Shown here: positions 1 through 9,720 of the stretch, piece by piece
Layout of the letters: every line of letters begins with the position of its first letter
Numbering within the stretch: position 1 is the first letter of the stretch
DNA from: Saturnia japonica
Taxonomy: Eukaryota > Arthropoda > Insecta > Lepidoptera > Saturniidae
NCBI GenBank assembly: GCA_033032175.1
Contig: CM065318.1
Location: 17,236,001 to 17,300,000 of the forward strand
Direction of reading: 5' to 3'
Length of the DNA stretch: 64,000 nt
Made by a program: the position numbers and the translations under genes
Notes under the pieces: generated by a model
What the model saw: the letters and a program-made list of their open reading frames with translations, nothing else
Database searches by the model: none
What the model was told of the DNA's origin: nothing

Positions 1-118
1 GTTATGGCTGAATATCCATAAAAAAAAAAAACATTCGAATAGAGTAACCTCGGTCTTTTTAACTTCTATAAAAAAAAATACAAACAGAGAATCTACTCCT
101 TTTTTTACGGTCGGTTAA
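1..118 (+). repeat. Interspersed repeat family A, copy 1 (partial)
   Basis: The segment holds the family core TGGCTGAATATCCATAA followed by an A-run, an ATTCGAA word and a T-rich end closing with GGTTAAAA. The same order recurs near 4350, 14468 (inverted), 20045, 50505 and 52700. This copy is cut by the window edge. It is a dispersed noncoding repeat whose class I cannot name. Confidence 0.7.
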
Positions 119-212
119 AAACACCGATAATTTATTTTTCATGTACGTAAAATCGCCATCTAACTGCCACTTTTAATGAAAAGAATTACTAAATCGGCGT
201 TTTCTCGTTTAG

Positions 213-281
213 CGGAGGCGAGGAACAGAGAGTACAGTTCCTCACCCGCCATAGAAAAGGAAGGAACCTCCGACCAGACGG
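213..281 (+). CDS. Possible upstream exon of the adaptor gene
   Basis: A pyrimidine-rich acceptor (TTTTCTCGTTTAG) is followed by an open frame reading EARNREYSSSPAIEKEG. If the exon stops at the weak donor GGTGTT at 282 it leaves one base, which is the phase the exon at 2886 requires. The Ser-rich and Glu-rich composition suits the linker of a docking protein. Against it, the donor is weak and other donors in the same frame are possible. I could not link it by homology, so it is a candidate only. Confidence 0.3.
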
Positions 282-1124
282 GTGTTATGTCTGGCGGGCA
301 GCTGCCCAAAGATTGTTGTCGGGTTCTTGTATATATATTCAATTGTTCGGATAATTTCTATATCGCGATGTAGGATGTCAGTTGTGGCGGAGATGTCGCT
401 ATGTGTAGGATGCGTCAGTTGTGGCGAGAGAGGTCCCTACACTCGCAAATCAATTATGTTAATCATGTAATTCTCGCTGTATAGCAGCGATTTAAGTACT
501 TTATTCAGTATGCCCAGGAGTTCATCAAGAACACTGCCATTGATTTGAAAAACTTTCCAGATACTATATCCATAGACTTTAGTTTGAGACTATCACAATT
601 GAGTTGATAATAAAAACAAGATATTTTAGAAAACGTTTATCCCATCAGACGACCACGAAAATTATTTGATGGAACAGTTCACAAAGAAAATGTCGCCGCT
701 ACTACATACTGTCCGGCAGTTGTTTTGGGAACCATTACAAAAGTAGCGAAAGGAAGTTATCATGCAATATAAATAGATTCATATAACAGGGTTACAATAA
801 TTGAATAGTTCTGTACCGAATTGAAAACAAAAAAAAATAAGGAAACATTACTGATGGTGCTTTCCAGTCATATTAATTTTAATTACCTATTTAATATGAT
901 TAATAATACAATTCCCACAAGTTTGTTATTTATACAGTCAGTCTCAAACAAGGAAATACGATTAAGTAGCAATTAATGATAACCTTTTCTTCTAACCCCT
1001 TATCCTTCTTAAGTAGGGTCGCCACAAATTTATTTTCTCTACCATTCTACCCAATGAACTGTTCTCTCTGTATTTACACTTTTAGGGCCGAGTTTTCAAA
1101 GTTTTTTTTTTCGTTCTGACTGTA
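282..1124. other. Noncoding stretch, nothing recognised
   Basis: AT-rich sequence with stop codons in every frame. I see no RNA gene, no terminal inverted repeats and no copy of the repeat families seen elsewhere in the window. Confidence 0.6.
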
Positions 1125-1470
1125 CTTGTTAGCCTTAAGGGCCCTGAAGCCTCAAAAGGCATAAACGGCTTCACCGGGCTTGGGGTCGAGCGCTTAAGGC
1201 ACACAGCCGCGAAAGTAGGGCAACAAGCTCAAGGTTGCCAAATTGGCCGAATCTCATATTGGGTTGTTGCCTTAGTTGTAATTAAGTGGTGGTAATTACC
1301 TGCACATAGAAAATTAGATCTAAATAACTATACCTGCCTTCTGTCTTATGGGAGGATGGAAGAGACGTGCACATATGTAATTAGTAATCTGGTAATTTGG
1401 TCTAAAATTAAGTAGCCAAAAAAAGGTCCCTTACAGAACTTATGTACCTAAGTGATATTTAAGGAATAAT
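1125..1470 (+). repeat. Interspersed repeat family K, copy 1
   Basis: This stretch matches 62375-62715 in the same orientation. Shared blocks are a TTAGCCTTA start, a GAGCGCTTAAGGCAC block, the GTAGAAAATT / CATAGAAAATT word, CTGCCTTCTG and a closing AAAGGTCCCTTACAGAAC. A shorter inverted piece lies near 36590-36720. No coding frame survives. It could be the 3' end of a LINE. Confidence 0.65.
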
Positions 1471-1881
1471 GTTAGCGTTTTGACAGATAATGTATAGAAA
1501 TCTGTCAACATTTAAAAATTATTCATCAAAAAAAGTTATTTGTTGATAAAAAAATCGATCTTTAGATAGATAGGTTCGGCAATAGGTTAAATAAGACGAG
1601 ATCAAAAATGGAATTCAGTATTGTTCGTATTATTTTGTTTGTTATAAGAGTTACATCTAGTTACAGTACATGTAACAACAATTAAATACTTCTATTAAAC
1701 ATTAAATTACACTTTACAACTTAGATTTTACAAAAATAAGCGGGTTTTGTTTTGGACACGATTTTCGTAGGCCGATACAGGCTGATAGCACATACAAAAA
1801 TGCTGTCTTATCCCTATCTCGTTCTAACACAAGCGTATACTACGCTCTTTCCCTTTCCGAGTTGCTGATCTATATATTAAA

Positions 1882-2733
1882 CTAGCGGTGTGCCCGCGGC
1901 TCTCGACGCCTATATAGTTACGCAGTAGTTATTTACATCTCATAATTTTATTTTTACCCATATTGTTGACAATTCATATTCCGTATCAATTGAGGAATTG
2001 CGAGTATGCCATGTCATGTCATGTCATCAAATAATTCTTTTTATTTCTTTTATACCAAAAGCATAAATATGAATATCCCTAATTTGAGACATGACGGGTT
2101 CTTCATACAAGCTTACACCCAAGTTTTATTTTCACCATATGTGGAATGACACAATGAAATAATTCACTTGTAGCAAAACTGTATAATCCAGATAATTTAC
2201 AATAAGTATATCGCTTAGAATATATAAAATCTCGCGATCCGCGACTGACAGCGCACGTCATATTTCTATCATAAAATAAAACAGTAATTATGCCGTTCTG
2301 CGTAGTTAAATAGTTTAAAAACACTTCAGCCAATCTTAAAAAGAATATTGAACTACCATTTTATAGGTAAGTATTAGAAATACATTTCTTATTAAGTATA
2401 ACAATGTTAATAAATCACCTAACCAGTTGCCATTGACAATGATTTCATTTCATAATTACTGCACATGCACTTAATAAACCAACAAACCGGTTGGCGTGTT
2501 AGCCTACATTACCGCGCATGTTCTTTGGTGTTCCCATATTTTGTTCTTACAAATTTTCATCCCCTATTTTGTACCCTTAAAGTTTTATTTGCGCGACAAA
2601 TGTCCTATGTCCTTTCTCAAGGTCCAATCTATCTCTATACCAAAATTCATCAAAATTGGTTCAGCGGTTTAGGCGTGAAAACGTAACAGACAGACAGCCA
2701 GGGTTACTTTCGCATTTATAATATTAGTATGGA
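1882..2733 (-). mobile_element. Nonautonomous Helitron-like element (852 bp)
   Basis: Read on the minus strand the element starts TCCATACTAATATTATAAA and ends with CGCGGGCACACCGCTAG. The flanks are A before TC and T after CTAG, the insertion pattern expected of Helitrons, with no target duplication. The interior near the 5' end carries the lepidopteran-style block around 2640-2690 (CAAAATTGGTTCAGCGG). There is no Rep/helicase coding, so it depends on an autonomous partner. Small open frames inside it are chance. Confidence 0.65.
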
Positions 2734-2885
2734 TTTATACTTTCTATACGCATTTCATTCTTCACACAATCCATCCATACATTCTTCGGTCTTACTCTAC
2801 TATTAATAGTATTATATTAGAGCTTATTAATAAACTACACTATTGTGATTACATTATTGATCAATATCAATAATAATATGTACAG

Positions 2886-2962
2886 ATGAGCTCCAACGCA
2901 GCATTTGGTATAGTGGCCCGTCAGAAGTGTCACTTGATGATATGGATCTTGTCATGTCGAAG
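2886..2962 (+). CDS. Adaptor gene exon (first secure one)
   Basis: The acceptor is TATGTACAG and the donor AAG/GTAATT. The reading frame needs one base from an upstream exon and ends in phase 0 (ELQRSIWYSGPSEVSLDD). The in-frame start of the protein must lie further upstream, possibly left of the window. Confidence 0.65.
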
Positions 2963-5900
2963 GTAATTCTATTCTATATTATTTATTTGACTAAGGACAC
3001 CGTAGTTTTTTCTCCATTATGATCAAAGTCACAACTGATTTCAAGTGAAAGTGTTTTGTAAGATGGTTCTTTAAGTAACTAGCTAAAAGAGTGCTAGAAG
3101 TATCAGAGGAAAAGCTATGGGTTAATTAACAATTTTGAGGAGTTCCCTGGTGTATCTTCGATGTCGAAGGTCTAATGCCAATGAAATGGGACCCACCCTT
3201 GAGGTATCCCGTTTCCAACGAAAAAAATAATCATCAAAATTGGTTCCATCAGGTATTAAACGGCTAGTCTAACCGAAAGAGATTGCGTGATTGTTTGTTT
3301 GAATGCGCTAATCTCTGGAGCTATTAGTTAGATTTGGAAAATAATATTTTTAATTTTATAGCATATTTATTCAGGAAGGCTATATGTTATAACTATAATT
3401 TTTAACTCCAAGGAGCGGAGCTGTAGTCATGAATGTCAATCGATCTGGAAAACTGTAGGCAATTATGGGAAGAGGGAATAATAACAGGCTACACGGGTAA
3501 AACCGTGGGACACCTGGTATTTTATAAATTGCACTATATCTGGAAGAAAACTTGGTGTTGAGCTGCTCACTTTGTATAAAATATCATTGTTTAAAATAAT
3601 TAGGATTCGAAAAGAATAACTTCGGGGCAGCTTTCCCGGTGCACCGGCGCTGGAGACCTCGCTCTACGACCCGTGGCGGCTTCCGCGCCGGCTTCAGCAT
3701 TCACACTCACATCCTCACCGACTTCAGCATCCGCACTCGAATCCACACCGACTTCAGCATCGACACTCGCGTCCACAGTACCGCGCATGGTTTCTAATGA
3801 ACTGCAGCCATTAGAAACACACTGTGATGACAGGTAAATGGTTATATCTCTTGCGTCATTAATATATTTTTTCATAATAATAAATATTAGTATAAATTCT
3901 GACTGTACACTTAAAAAAACTTAAACGCCAGTCAAAATGTTTGAGTAAGGTAAGGACAGTTTTTGTGTGGCTACATCTCAAAAAAAAATCTTGTTTAATA
4001 AGAACTTACCACCTGATGATGGATTAAAAAAAATTGAAATATGTGTGGTTTTTTTTTAGTTTTTCTGATCGTCGCTCTATGGTGTCAGTCGCTTCGGGCA
4101 TCTACGAGGAGATTCCCGACATTCCAGAGGGACAAGCTCCCGCTGAGACTCTCTATTGCAAAATGGGGAGGGACATACCTGATTCACCAAGGTTCAAAGT
4201 ATGTGCACCCTTTCAAACATGTTCTCGACGCTTTCTATTTTGAAATCCTAGACATTTATTGATTTTTGCTATGTGTATGTATTATGTATAGATTAGAGAT
4301 ACGATTCTGTGACGATCGTTAATGACAATAATGACTGTGCACAAAGAAGATATGGCTGAACATCCATAAAAAAATACTTTAACCTCCGTTTTTTTTTTTT
4401 AAGTCGGTTAAAAAAGTATGATGCAGACGAGTGAATGTGTTTTGTTTGTGTCAGATGTCGGAGACGGAAGCGTTAGTACGGCTAGAGGAGCCCACGTACG
4501 AGTCGGTAGCGGAGTGCGTGTATGCGACCATGCGGAGAGCCGCGCGTCGTCACCCGCCGCCGCTACCTCCGCGGATGCCGTTCGGGTACGACACATTTTT
4601 TCCAGCTAAGCGTTTATTATTAATCAATTTCCATCTGTAGTGTATGTAAGTGTATTGCGGCCATGTCTCTCGTGCGACTGACGCGATGCACTCGAGATAG
4701 TCTATTGTAGGTAAGGATAAACTGAGCCCACGTATGATACGTATGAAACGCATTATGACACCGAGACTCTTGAATTTGCATGAAAACATGATATGATTTA
4801 GGAACATACTCATCATGCGCAACGTTAGATCTGTCGATCCAGATCGGCGTATCCCAGCGTGTTTCTAGAACTCACGTTCGTAGCACGTCAGATACGATGA
4901 GAATCAAAATCGAAATAATCTTCATTCAATTTAGGCCCTAAGAAGGCACCTATGAACGTCAAAACACTACAGCCGGTTCGGAAAATGTCCCAGACATCGA
5001 GAAGAACCGGTAAGAAACTCGATCTGGTTTATCTTTTTTTTTGTCAATTGTACAAATGTTAATATAACAGGTACAATAATAATAACTTGGTGGATGCACA
5101 GAGATGGAGTCACTTCCAGTCATTATTATCATTCACATAATGATCCACCCTATAATAACCTTTTAACAGTAAAGCCCGCTTGACATGGTCCTTGAACTTG
5201 TTGTCCGGTAAATCAGTAATATACTTCGAAATCTTATTAAAGAACCTAACACTATTACCTAAAAACTTTTATTAGTCTTAATTAGTCTAAAAGACGGCAC
5301 GATTAATTTATTTCTAAAAACGTCATTATACAGTTCCGTAAAGCTGGGCGAGTCGTGGAACAGCCGAGTGCACTGCTGCCACGGTAACGTGACGCGGCAC
5401 TCCTCGCTCTGCTCCCTGCCGCAGTGCTGCCCCCACGTGGACAACATAGACAAACCGAGGAGTCTGCCGCGGTGGGACAAGTCGCGACAGGCCTTTAGTG
5501 TATTCAGGTAACTCGCAACTATGATTAACTTATAGTAGAAATGGGAAATCCTTTTGTCTTGTACTGGGTTGTGTTTATGTATAGTACGGTACGTATAATA
5601 GGGATAATAACGCCCTTTAAAGACACGGAGTTTATTAATAGTTTACGCACTAAAACTGTAAACCCTATGATAGTCAAATATAATAGATACTGAGTGGAGT
5701 GGGGCGACTTCTAGCCTCTTTGACGGCTAGCAGGTAATAAACAGGACAGGAGAGAAGGGCTGATGGTTACCGTTCTGAATGATAGCGCCACGTTAACAGG
5801 ACTCCGTCTACCTGAGCTCGGACCTCTCAGTGCTTACAGACATATTTTACAGTTAAGCCTTACATAAAAGCATCACACAAAAATCTATACTAATATTATA

Positions 5901-7347
5901 AAGCTAAAGATTTCTACTGGTTCGAATGGAAAAAAATGTTTTATTGTTGGATAGCCCATTTATCGAGGAAGGCTATAGGCTATATAACATCATGCTATGA
6001 CTAACAGGACTAGAAATTTATTCCCATTGAGAGCTTCCACTGCGTGTGCCGCGTGAATGGTTAAAGTTACGCAACAATCGTTTGTGACGAAATTGTTTCT
6101 CTTAAAAAGCTCTAAAAAATTCCATGATAGCTTATGGCTATCTTTTAAGGTTTACTCTTTATAACTTTTTTTATGGTAATAAAATTTGTTCTAAACTACA
6201 TAATCCTTATCGAAATAAATACTTTATTCATCACAAATATTTAACTTTGAACAAAATTGCCCTTTACAGTAATTAATTTAAATGAATATCTTAGGAGATA
6301 TCACAGTTTTAAAATAACTCTGGAGCAAAATAATGATCAAGTATCGCGAGCGCATTTTTATTATGCAGAATAATGTGAGAGGCGGGCGGTGCCTATAATA
6401 CAGTGCCTTCGACCCACTTTCTCTGTCTCTCTTATATGAAGCAGACGAAGTTGCGCGTGTCCGCTAGTGTTTATATAAAATGTCTACGCCACATCTGGTT
6501 GCCACAAACATAGATCCCTTGAATGGGCACGAGATGTTGACAAGCAAACTTATACCTACATAGACTAACTGTGCCTCACGGTTTCACCCATACAAAATTT
6601 ATTCGATCAACTCTTTACTGTCAACGCTAACACAGCCTATCGGTATTCTCACTTACCGCAGTTGGCTTAACGTTCATGGTAACTGCCCCTCTTCTTAGGA
6701 CATAAGCGCGAAGTTATAACCTTCCTCAATAAGTAAGCTATAAAAAGAAAAAATATTTTTTCGTAGCCTAAACCAGATCAAATTTAATAATTCACAGAAA
6801 AAGACTGAAAAGTGACTCGCGCATCGCAAGCTCACCGAAATCGGAAACATCTAAAGAGAACAAGGACGTCGAGACAAAAAAGAAAAAGTTCGACTTCACC
6901 CCGACGCGCGACATCTTTAAAAACTTCAAAGTCAGTCGCAAGATGAAGAACCTCAAGATAACTAACCTCAATAAAGGTGAGACGAAGAGCTGTGAATTTT
7001 TAGACGAGACCGAACATGTCACCACTGACCGCTGCTCGAAATCCGTCGAGTGTTTAGAAGATAACCACGAGTTCTCGAATGAATACAACGCTGACTTGTC
7101 GATAGAATTCAACGACGACGCGGTCGAGGCACTATCGTTGCCTCAGGAAATCGTACAGTTGTTATTAGCTAGTGAACAAATCACCAAAGTGCGTCTGAAA
7201 GAGGACGAGAGCGAATATATACCCATGTCGCCGATAGTGCCGTCTCTGCCTATGGAACACCATTACATTGCCATGTCGCCGATAGTGCCGCCGCCGCCTA
7301 TGGAACACGATTACATTACCATGTCGCCGAGAACGAATATCGCGTGA
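2886..7347 (+). CDS. PI3K-docking adaptor-like protein, C-terminal six exons
   Basis: Six exons (2886-2962, 3604-3833, 4060-4198, 4455-4585, 5334-5507, 6798-7347) join in one frame with consistent phases and GT-AG borders, giving about 432 residues of a C-terminus; the start codon was not found. Counting from the first exon, residues 26-101 are Ser/Thr/Pro/Ala-rich. Residues 103-148 contain IYEEIP, and 149-191 contain PTYESV and VYATM. Residues 193-249 hold a Cys/His cluster (HCCHG, PQCCPH), and 251-300 are very Lys-rich. The tail has YIPMSP, YIAMSP and YITMSP at Tyr390, Tyr406 and Tyr422. YxxM is the known p85 SH2 ligand and several other tyrosines sit in acidic contexts, so the protein looks like a cytoplasmic scaffold phosphorylated by a tyrosine kinase. 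Candidate families are stumps/Dof-BCAP, IRS/chico or Gab/dos. No PH, PTB, DBB or ankyrin domain lies in this part to decide. Confidence 0.75.
3125..3260 (+). repeat. Interspersed repeat family A, copy 2 (partial)
   Basis: It shares the family middle: TTGAGGAGTTCCCTGGTGTA, the GTCGAAGGTC word, CAATGAAATGGGACC and CACCCTTGAGGTATCCCG. The terminal TGGCTGAA core is missing here. It lies in the intron between 2962 and 3604. After it, 3340-3440 resembles the interior of the Helitron-like family (TATTCAGGAAGGCTATA). Confidence 0.6.
3604..3833 (+). CDS. Adaptor gene exon, Ser/Thr/Ala-rich linker
   Basis: The acceptor is AATTAG and the donor GACAG/GTAAAT. Phase 0 in and phase 2 out, fitting both neighbours. 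It encodes a low-complexity stretch with an imperfect PTSAS(A/T)L repeat (PTSASALEST, then PTSASTLAST), visible in DNA around 3717-3776. The high GC third positions stand out from the surrounding intron. Confidence 0.7.
4060..4198 (+). CDS. Adaptor gene exon with IYEEIP motif
   Basis: A long T-run acceptor (TTTTTTTAG) opens the exon. The end at 4198 uses donor AAA/GTATGT, which keeps phase 0 into the next exon; AAG/GTTCAA at 4191 is a weaker alternative that would not keep phase. The product includes SVASGIYEEIPDIPEG, an acidic tyrosine context. Confidence 0.75.
4350..4415 (+). repeat. Interspersed repeat family A, copy 3 (3' piece)
   Basis: Contains TGGCTGAACATCCATAAAAA and ends AAGTCGGTTAAAAAAG, matching the ends of the copies at 1 and 50505. 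It sits about 40 bases before the acceptor of the 4455 exon. Confidence 0.65.
4455..4585 (+). CDS. Adaptor gene exon with PTYESV / VYATM tyrosines
   Basis: The acceptor is TTTGTGTCAG and the donor CGG/GTACGA, entering in phase 0 and leaving two bases. It encodes LEEPTYESVAECVYATM, two closely spaced tyrosines, then an Arg/Pro-rich stretch. Its phase joins directly to 5334, skipping the small open cassette at 4935-5010. Confidence 0.75.
4935..5010 (+). other. Possible frame-shifting cassette (poison) exon
   Basis: 76 bases lie between a good acceptor (TTCATTCAATTTAG) and a strong donor (CCG/GTAAGA). Spliced after 4585 it would read GGG CCC TAA, stopping translation before the YxxM tail; 76 is also not a multiple of three. 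Either it is a chance pair of sites or a regulated exon that triggers nonsense-mediated decay. Confidence 0.3.
5060..5330 (-). mobile_element. LINE 3' fragment (same family as 42545-43850)
   Basis: The stretch matches 42560-42990 over most of its length. Shared blocks include GGTGGATGCACAG / AGTGGATGCACAG, CATAATGATCCACCCTATAA, TTGACATGGTCCTTGAACTT and CTTTTATTAGTCTTA. The copy at 42.5 kb continues into reverse-transcriptase remnants, so this is the truncated 3' end of a non-LTR retrotransposon, inserted antisense to the adaptor gene. It reaches to within about 15 bases of the acceptor at 5333. Confidence 0.75.
5334..5507 (+). CDS. Adaptor gene exon with Cys/His cluster
   Basis: The acceptor is CATTATACAG and the donor TTCAG/GTAACT. 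Phase 2 in and out, matching both neighbours. It encodes a region with CHCC-like clustering (VHCCHGNV, PQCCPHVD), not a recognised zinc-finger spacing. It is GC-rich, unlike the LINE fragment just upstream. Confidence 0.7.
5884..6467 (+). mobile_element. Nonautonomous Helitron-like element (584 bp)
   Basis: It begins TCTATACTAATATTATAAAG after an A and ends GTCCGCTAG before a T. The interior matches 15785-16430 and 31142-31772 nearly throughout, for example TTGGATAGCCCATTTAT, GAATGGTTAAAGTTACGC and ATATCACAGTTTTA. No protein is encoded. It sits in the intron 5508-6797; the remainder of that intron shows nothing else. Confidence 0.75.
6798..7347 (+). CDS. Adaptor gene last exon with three YxxMSP motifs
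   Basis: The acceptor TTAATTCACAG supplies one base that completes an Arg codon with the exon at 5334. It encodes a Lys-rich stretch (KKKKFDF, RDIFKNFKVSRKMKN), an acidic middle, then the tail with Tyr codons at 7216, 7264 and 7312. Successive motifs are 48 bases apart and share the spacer (S)PIVP..PMEH, so the tail arose by tandem duplication. The stop TGA is at 7345-7347. An antisense open frame over 6792-7112 is a shadow. Confidence 0.8.
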
Positions 7348-9124
7348 GTTCTAGTCACTTAGTAGCAGCAAACGTTGTAATATTTATTATCGACTTACGA
7401 GACTCTTTGTCAAGTGTATACAAATTGTTTAGACCTTCAGTAACCTCGTCGTTTCGAGGAATATTGGCTAATAAATGTACATTGTACAGAATTCGATAAT
7501 TACAGTTCTAAGATGGCTATGTGATCTAATAACGATATGATTCTGCGATTTTGTTGATTGTTCAATCGATTTAACTAGTCGATAAAAAATTAAATTACAA
7601 TTATTAAAGTCGATAAACTTTTCATTCAAAGATGTGAATATTCTCTAGAAATAGTTAGACTATATTTTTTAATTATTTAATTGGAAATGTGACCGCTTAC
7701 AATTCATTTTGTATTTAATAGTAATTTATAATTTAACGATTAGAAATCCTATTTCTATGAACAGTCGTAGTGATTGGAAAGTATCAATCGAAATAATTAT
7801 CGATGTGCTCTTCAAAACATGAGTGTATGTATCGGAGTATAATATATCCATGTACTACTGTTGTAGACATAGCCAGTCAGGGACAACGAGGAAATTTCCT
7901 CCCGAGCAGGGTGTGGGTAAGCCGAGTGCTTGCTGACTTGACCTACAACATTATGTGTAACATTCTGGTTGGAAAAATATAAGTGTTATACTATTCTACC
8001 GTCATAAAGAAATGTTGAAATGTGTGTATGTAATTTATAATATGTTCCTTGAAGTAGGTGGATGGTTGCTCGACTGTTGTTGTTGTCAGCGGCGATGTCA
8101 TCGTCGATAATCTGAGGAATTGACGGTTACTTTAACCAGATCCCCATAGTTTATAACCGTCGTATAACTGGCCCATTTCCGCAAGTGTTCTAGATCACTC
8201 TCGTGTTCGGAGCTAGTCGTACTAGTCAGAGCTACTGTGACTCCTACAAGAGAGGCCCAGCACTCATATATTAAAAAAAATGTATCTTACTTTAGACGGT
8301 AATATTTTTAACTAACAATTTGAAGATATTACCAATGGAGTTTCAAATATTTCTAGAGATGGCAACACTGCAGCAACTTATGCATAATATTAGCTACCAC
8401 TTGCTTACCTACACCACAAACAATATCCTGGCTACAACCTTGACTCTACTTATAATTACAATGAGTATTAAATGATTTACTATATGGAACCAGCATTTAT
8501 AATCTATTTAAATTAAAAAAAAAAACAACTCTTAGGACGTTTGTTTATTAAACCAACTAAATATGACAACAAGTAATTCATTGAGAAGAATTTATTTCGA
8601 AAATTAAATAATTACGTAGTCGTACGTAATAAAGATTTTAGAAAATACAGTATATATTAATTCATAGATCACATTTCTTTATTTAGCTGTATGAATATAC
8701 ATATAATCTCACCATGTTATAAATTTATGTGAATAATTTCCAGTATTTTCTCCCTAAAGTAATAATAAATTTGATACAATTCCTATGATTCTCCACTTTC
8801 GTATCTCAGATAGTTAATTTATTGTAATAAATTGATAGTTCGATAAGTTGTGTATATATTTTGAACGATATGTTCCACTGCCATTAGGTTTACGGGTTAG
8901 AAAAGGCTTGCAGCCCTAAGTTTTTGAAACTGTTACACGTTTATCTTTTTTTTAAATGTCACCCCTAGTGCAGACCAGAGATTTTTAACACAATTTTTTT
9001 CTGTATTTTCTACTTCCTGGAACTCACTGTGCCTCAATTTTTATTTATCTCTAGTAATCTCACACTATTTTCGCTCATAATATAATTTTTCTGTTATATA
9101 CACTCATTTATTAATTAGTAATTT
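7348..9124. other. Probable start of the adaptor 3' UTR, no gene
   Basis: AT-rich, free of open frames and of the repeat families seen elsewhere. The first AATAAA word after the stop is in CTAATAAATG near 7470, and several follow. Where the transcript ends cannot be decided from the sequence. Confidence 0.45.
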
Positions 9125-9720
9125 ATTTTATACTAGCTGTCTCGAACACACTGCTATCTCGAGTTTTTCCCCTAAAAATTTTTCCAAGACCCGTAACAAA
9201 CAAAACAAAATAAAAATAACGCATTTCCATCGGAAAACAGCAATGTCAATTTTTCGGTATAAATTTTTGTATCGTCATCGTAACGCACAACGCTACGGTA
9301 CGCGTTATGCGGCACCAGACACACAATAGGTACTATGAAAAACGTCTAGAATGGTCTTTTTTTCCGTCACAGTATACGTCAGGGATGAGGGCCAAGTGGG
9401 GTGAAGTGGGTGAGCGCGATTATTTGATAGAATGAATCCACAATCACCCTTTTTTATAATCGATATAGACAGAAAATACATAAAATTTTCGAATCTCCGT
9501 ACTAGACAGCTACACCGCGTCATGACGCTGCGTTTTAGCCGCGTAGGTACCGTAGTGTTATACGTTAAAAAATACCGAGACCAAAGCTTTCACTTTAAAA
9601 ACAATTTCCCCTTAAAAAACCTTATTTGGACTATTCCTAACATTAAAAAAAGAATTAGCCAAATTGGTCCAGCCGTTCGCTTACCAACGGGCAGCATTTC
9701 ATTTTTATTTATATAGATAG
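9125..9720 (+). repeat. LINE-like repeat fragment
   Basis: The 3' part, from GAATTAGCCAAATTGGTCC to CATTTCATTTTTATTTATAT near 9715, recurs at 52947-53030 (GAATTAGCCAAATC, CTTACCAACG, GCATTTCATTATTATTTAT). The ending resembles the 3' tails of RTE-like LINEs of Lepidoptera. No intact coding frame is present; the two small open frames here are not conserved domains. Confidence 0.5.

Noticed and set aside
3600..3875. Minus-strand open frame rich in V-D-A repeats
   Set aside because: It is the antisense of the Ser/Thr/Ala-rich adaptor exon 3604-3833, whose splice phases fit both neighbours.
6792..7112. Minus-strand 106-codon open frame
   Set aside because: Antisense shadow of the last adaptor exon; hydrophobic composition is the complement of Lys/Glu codons.
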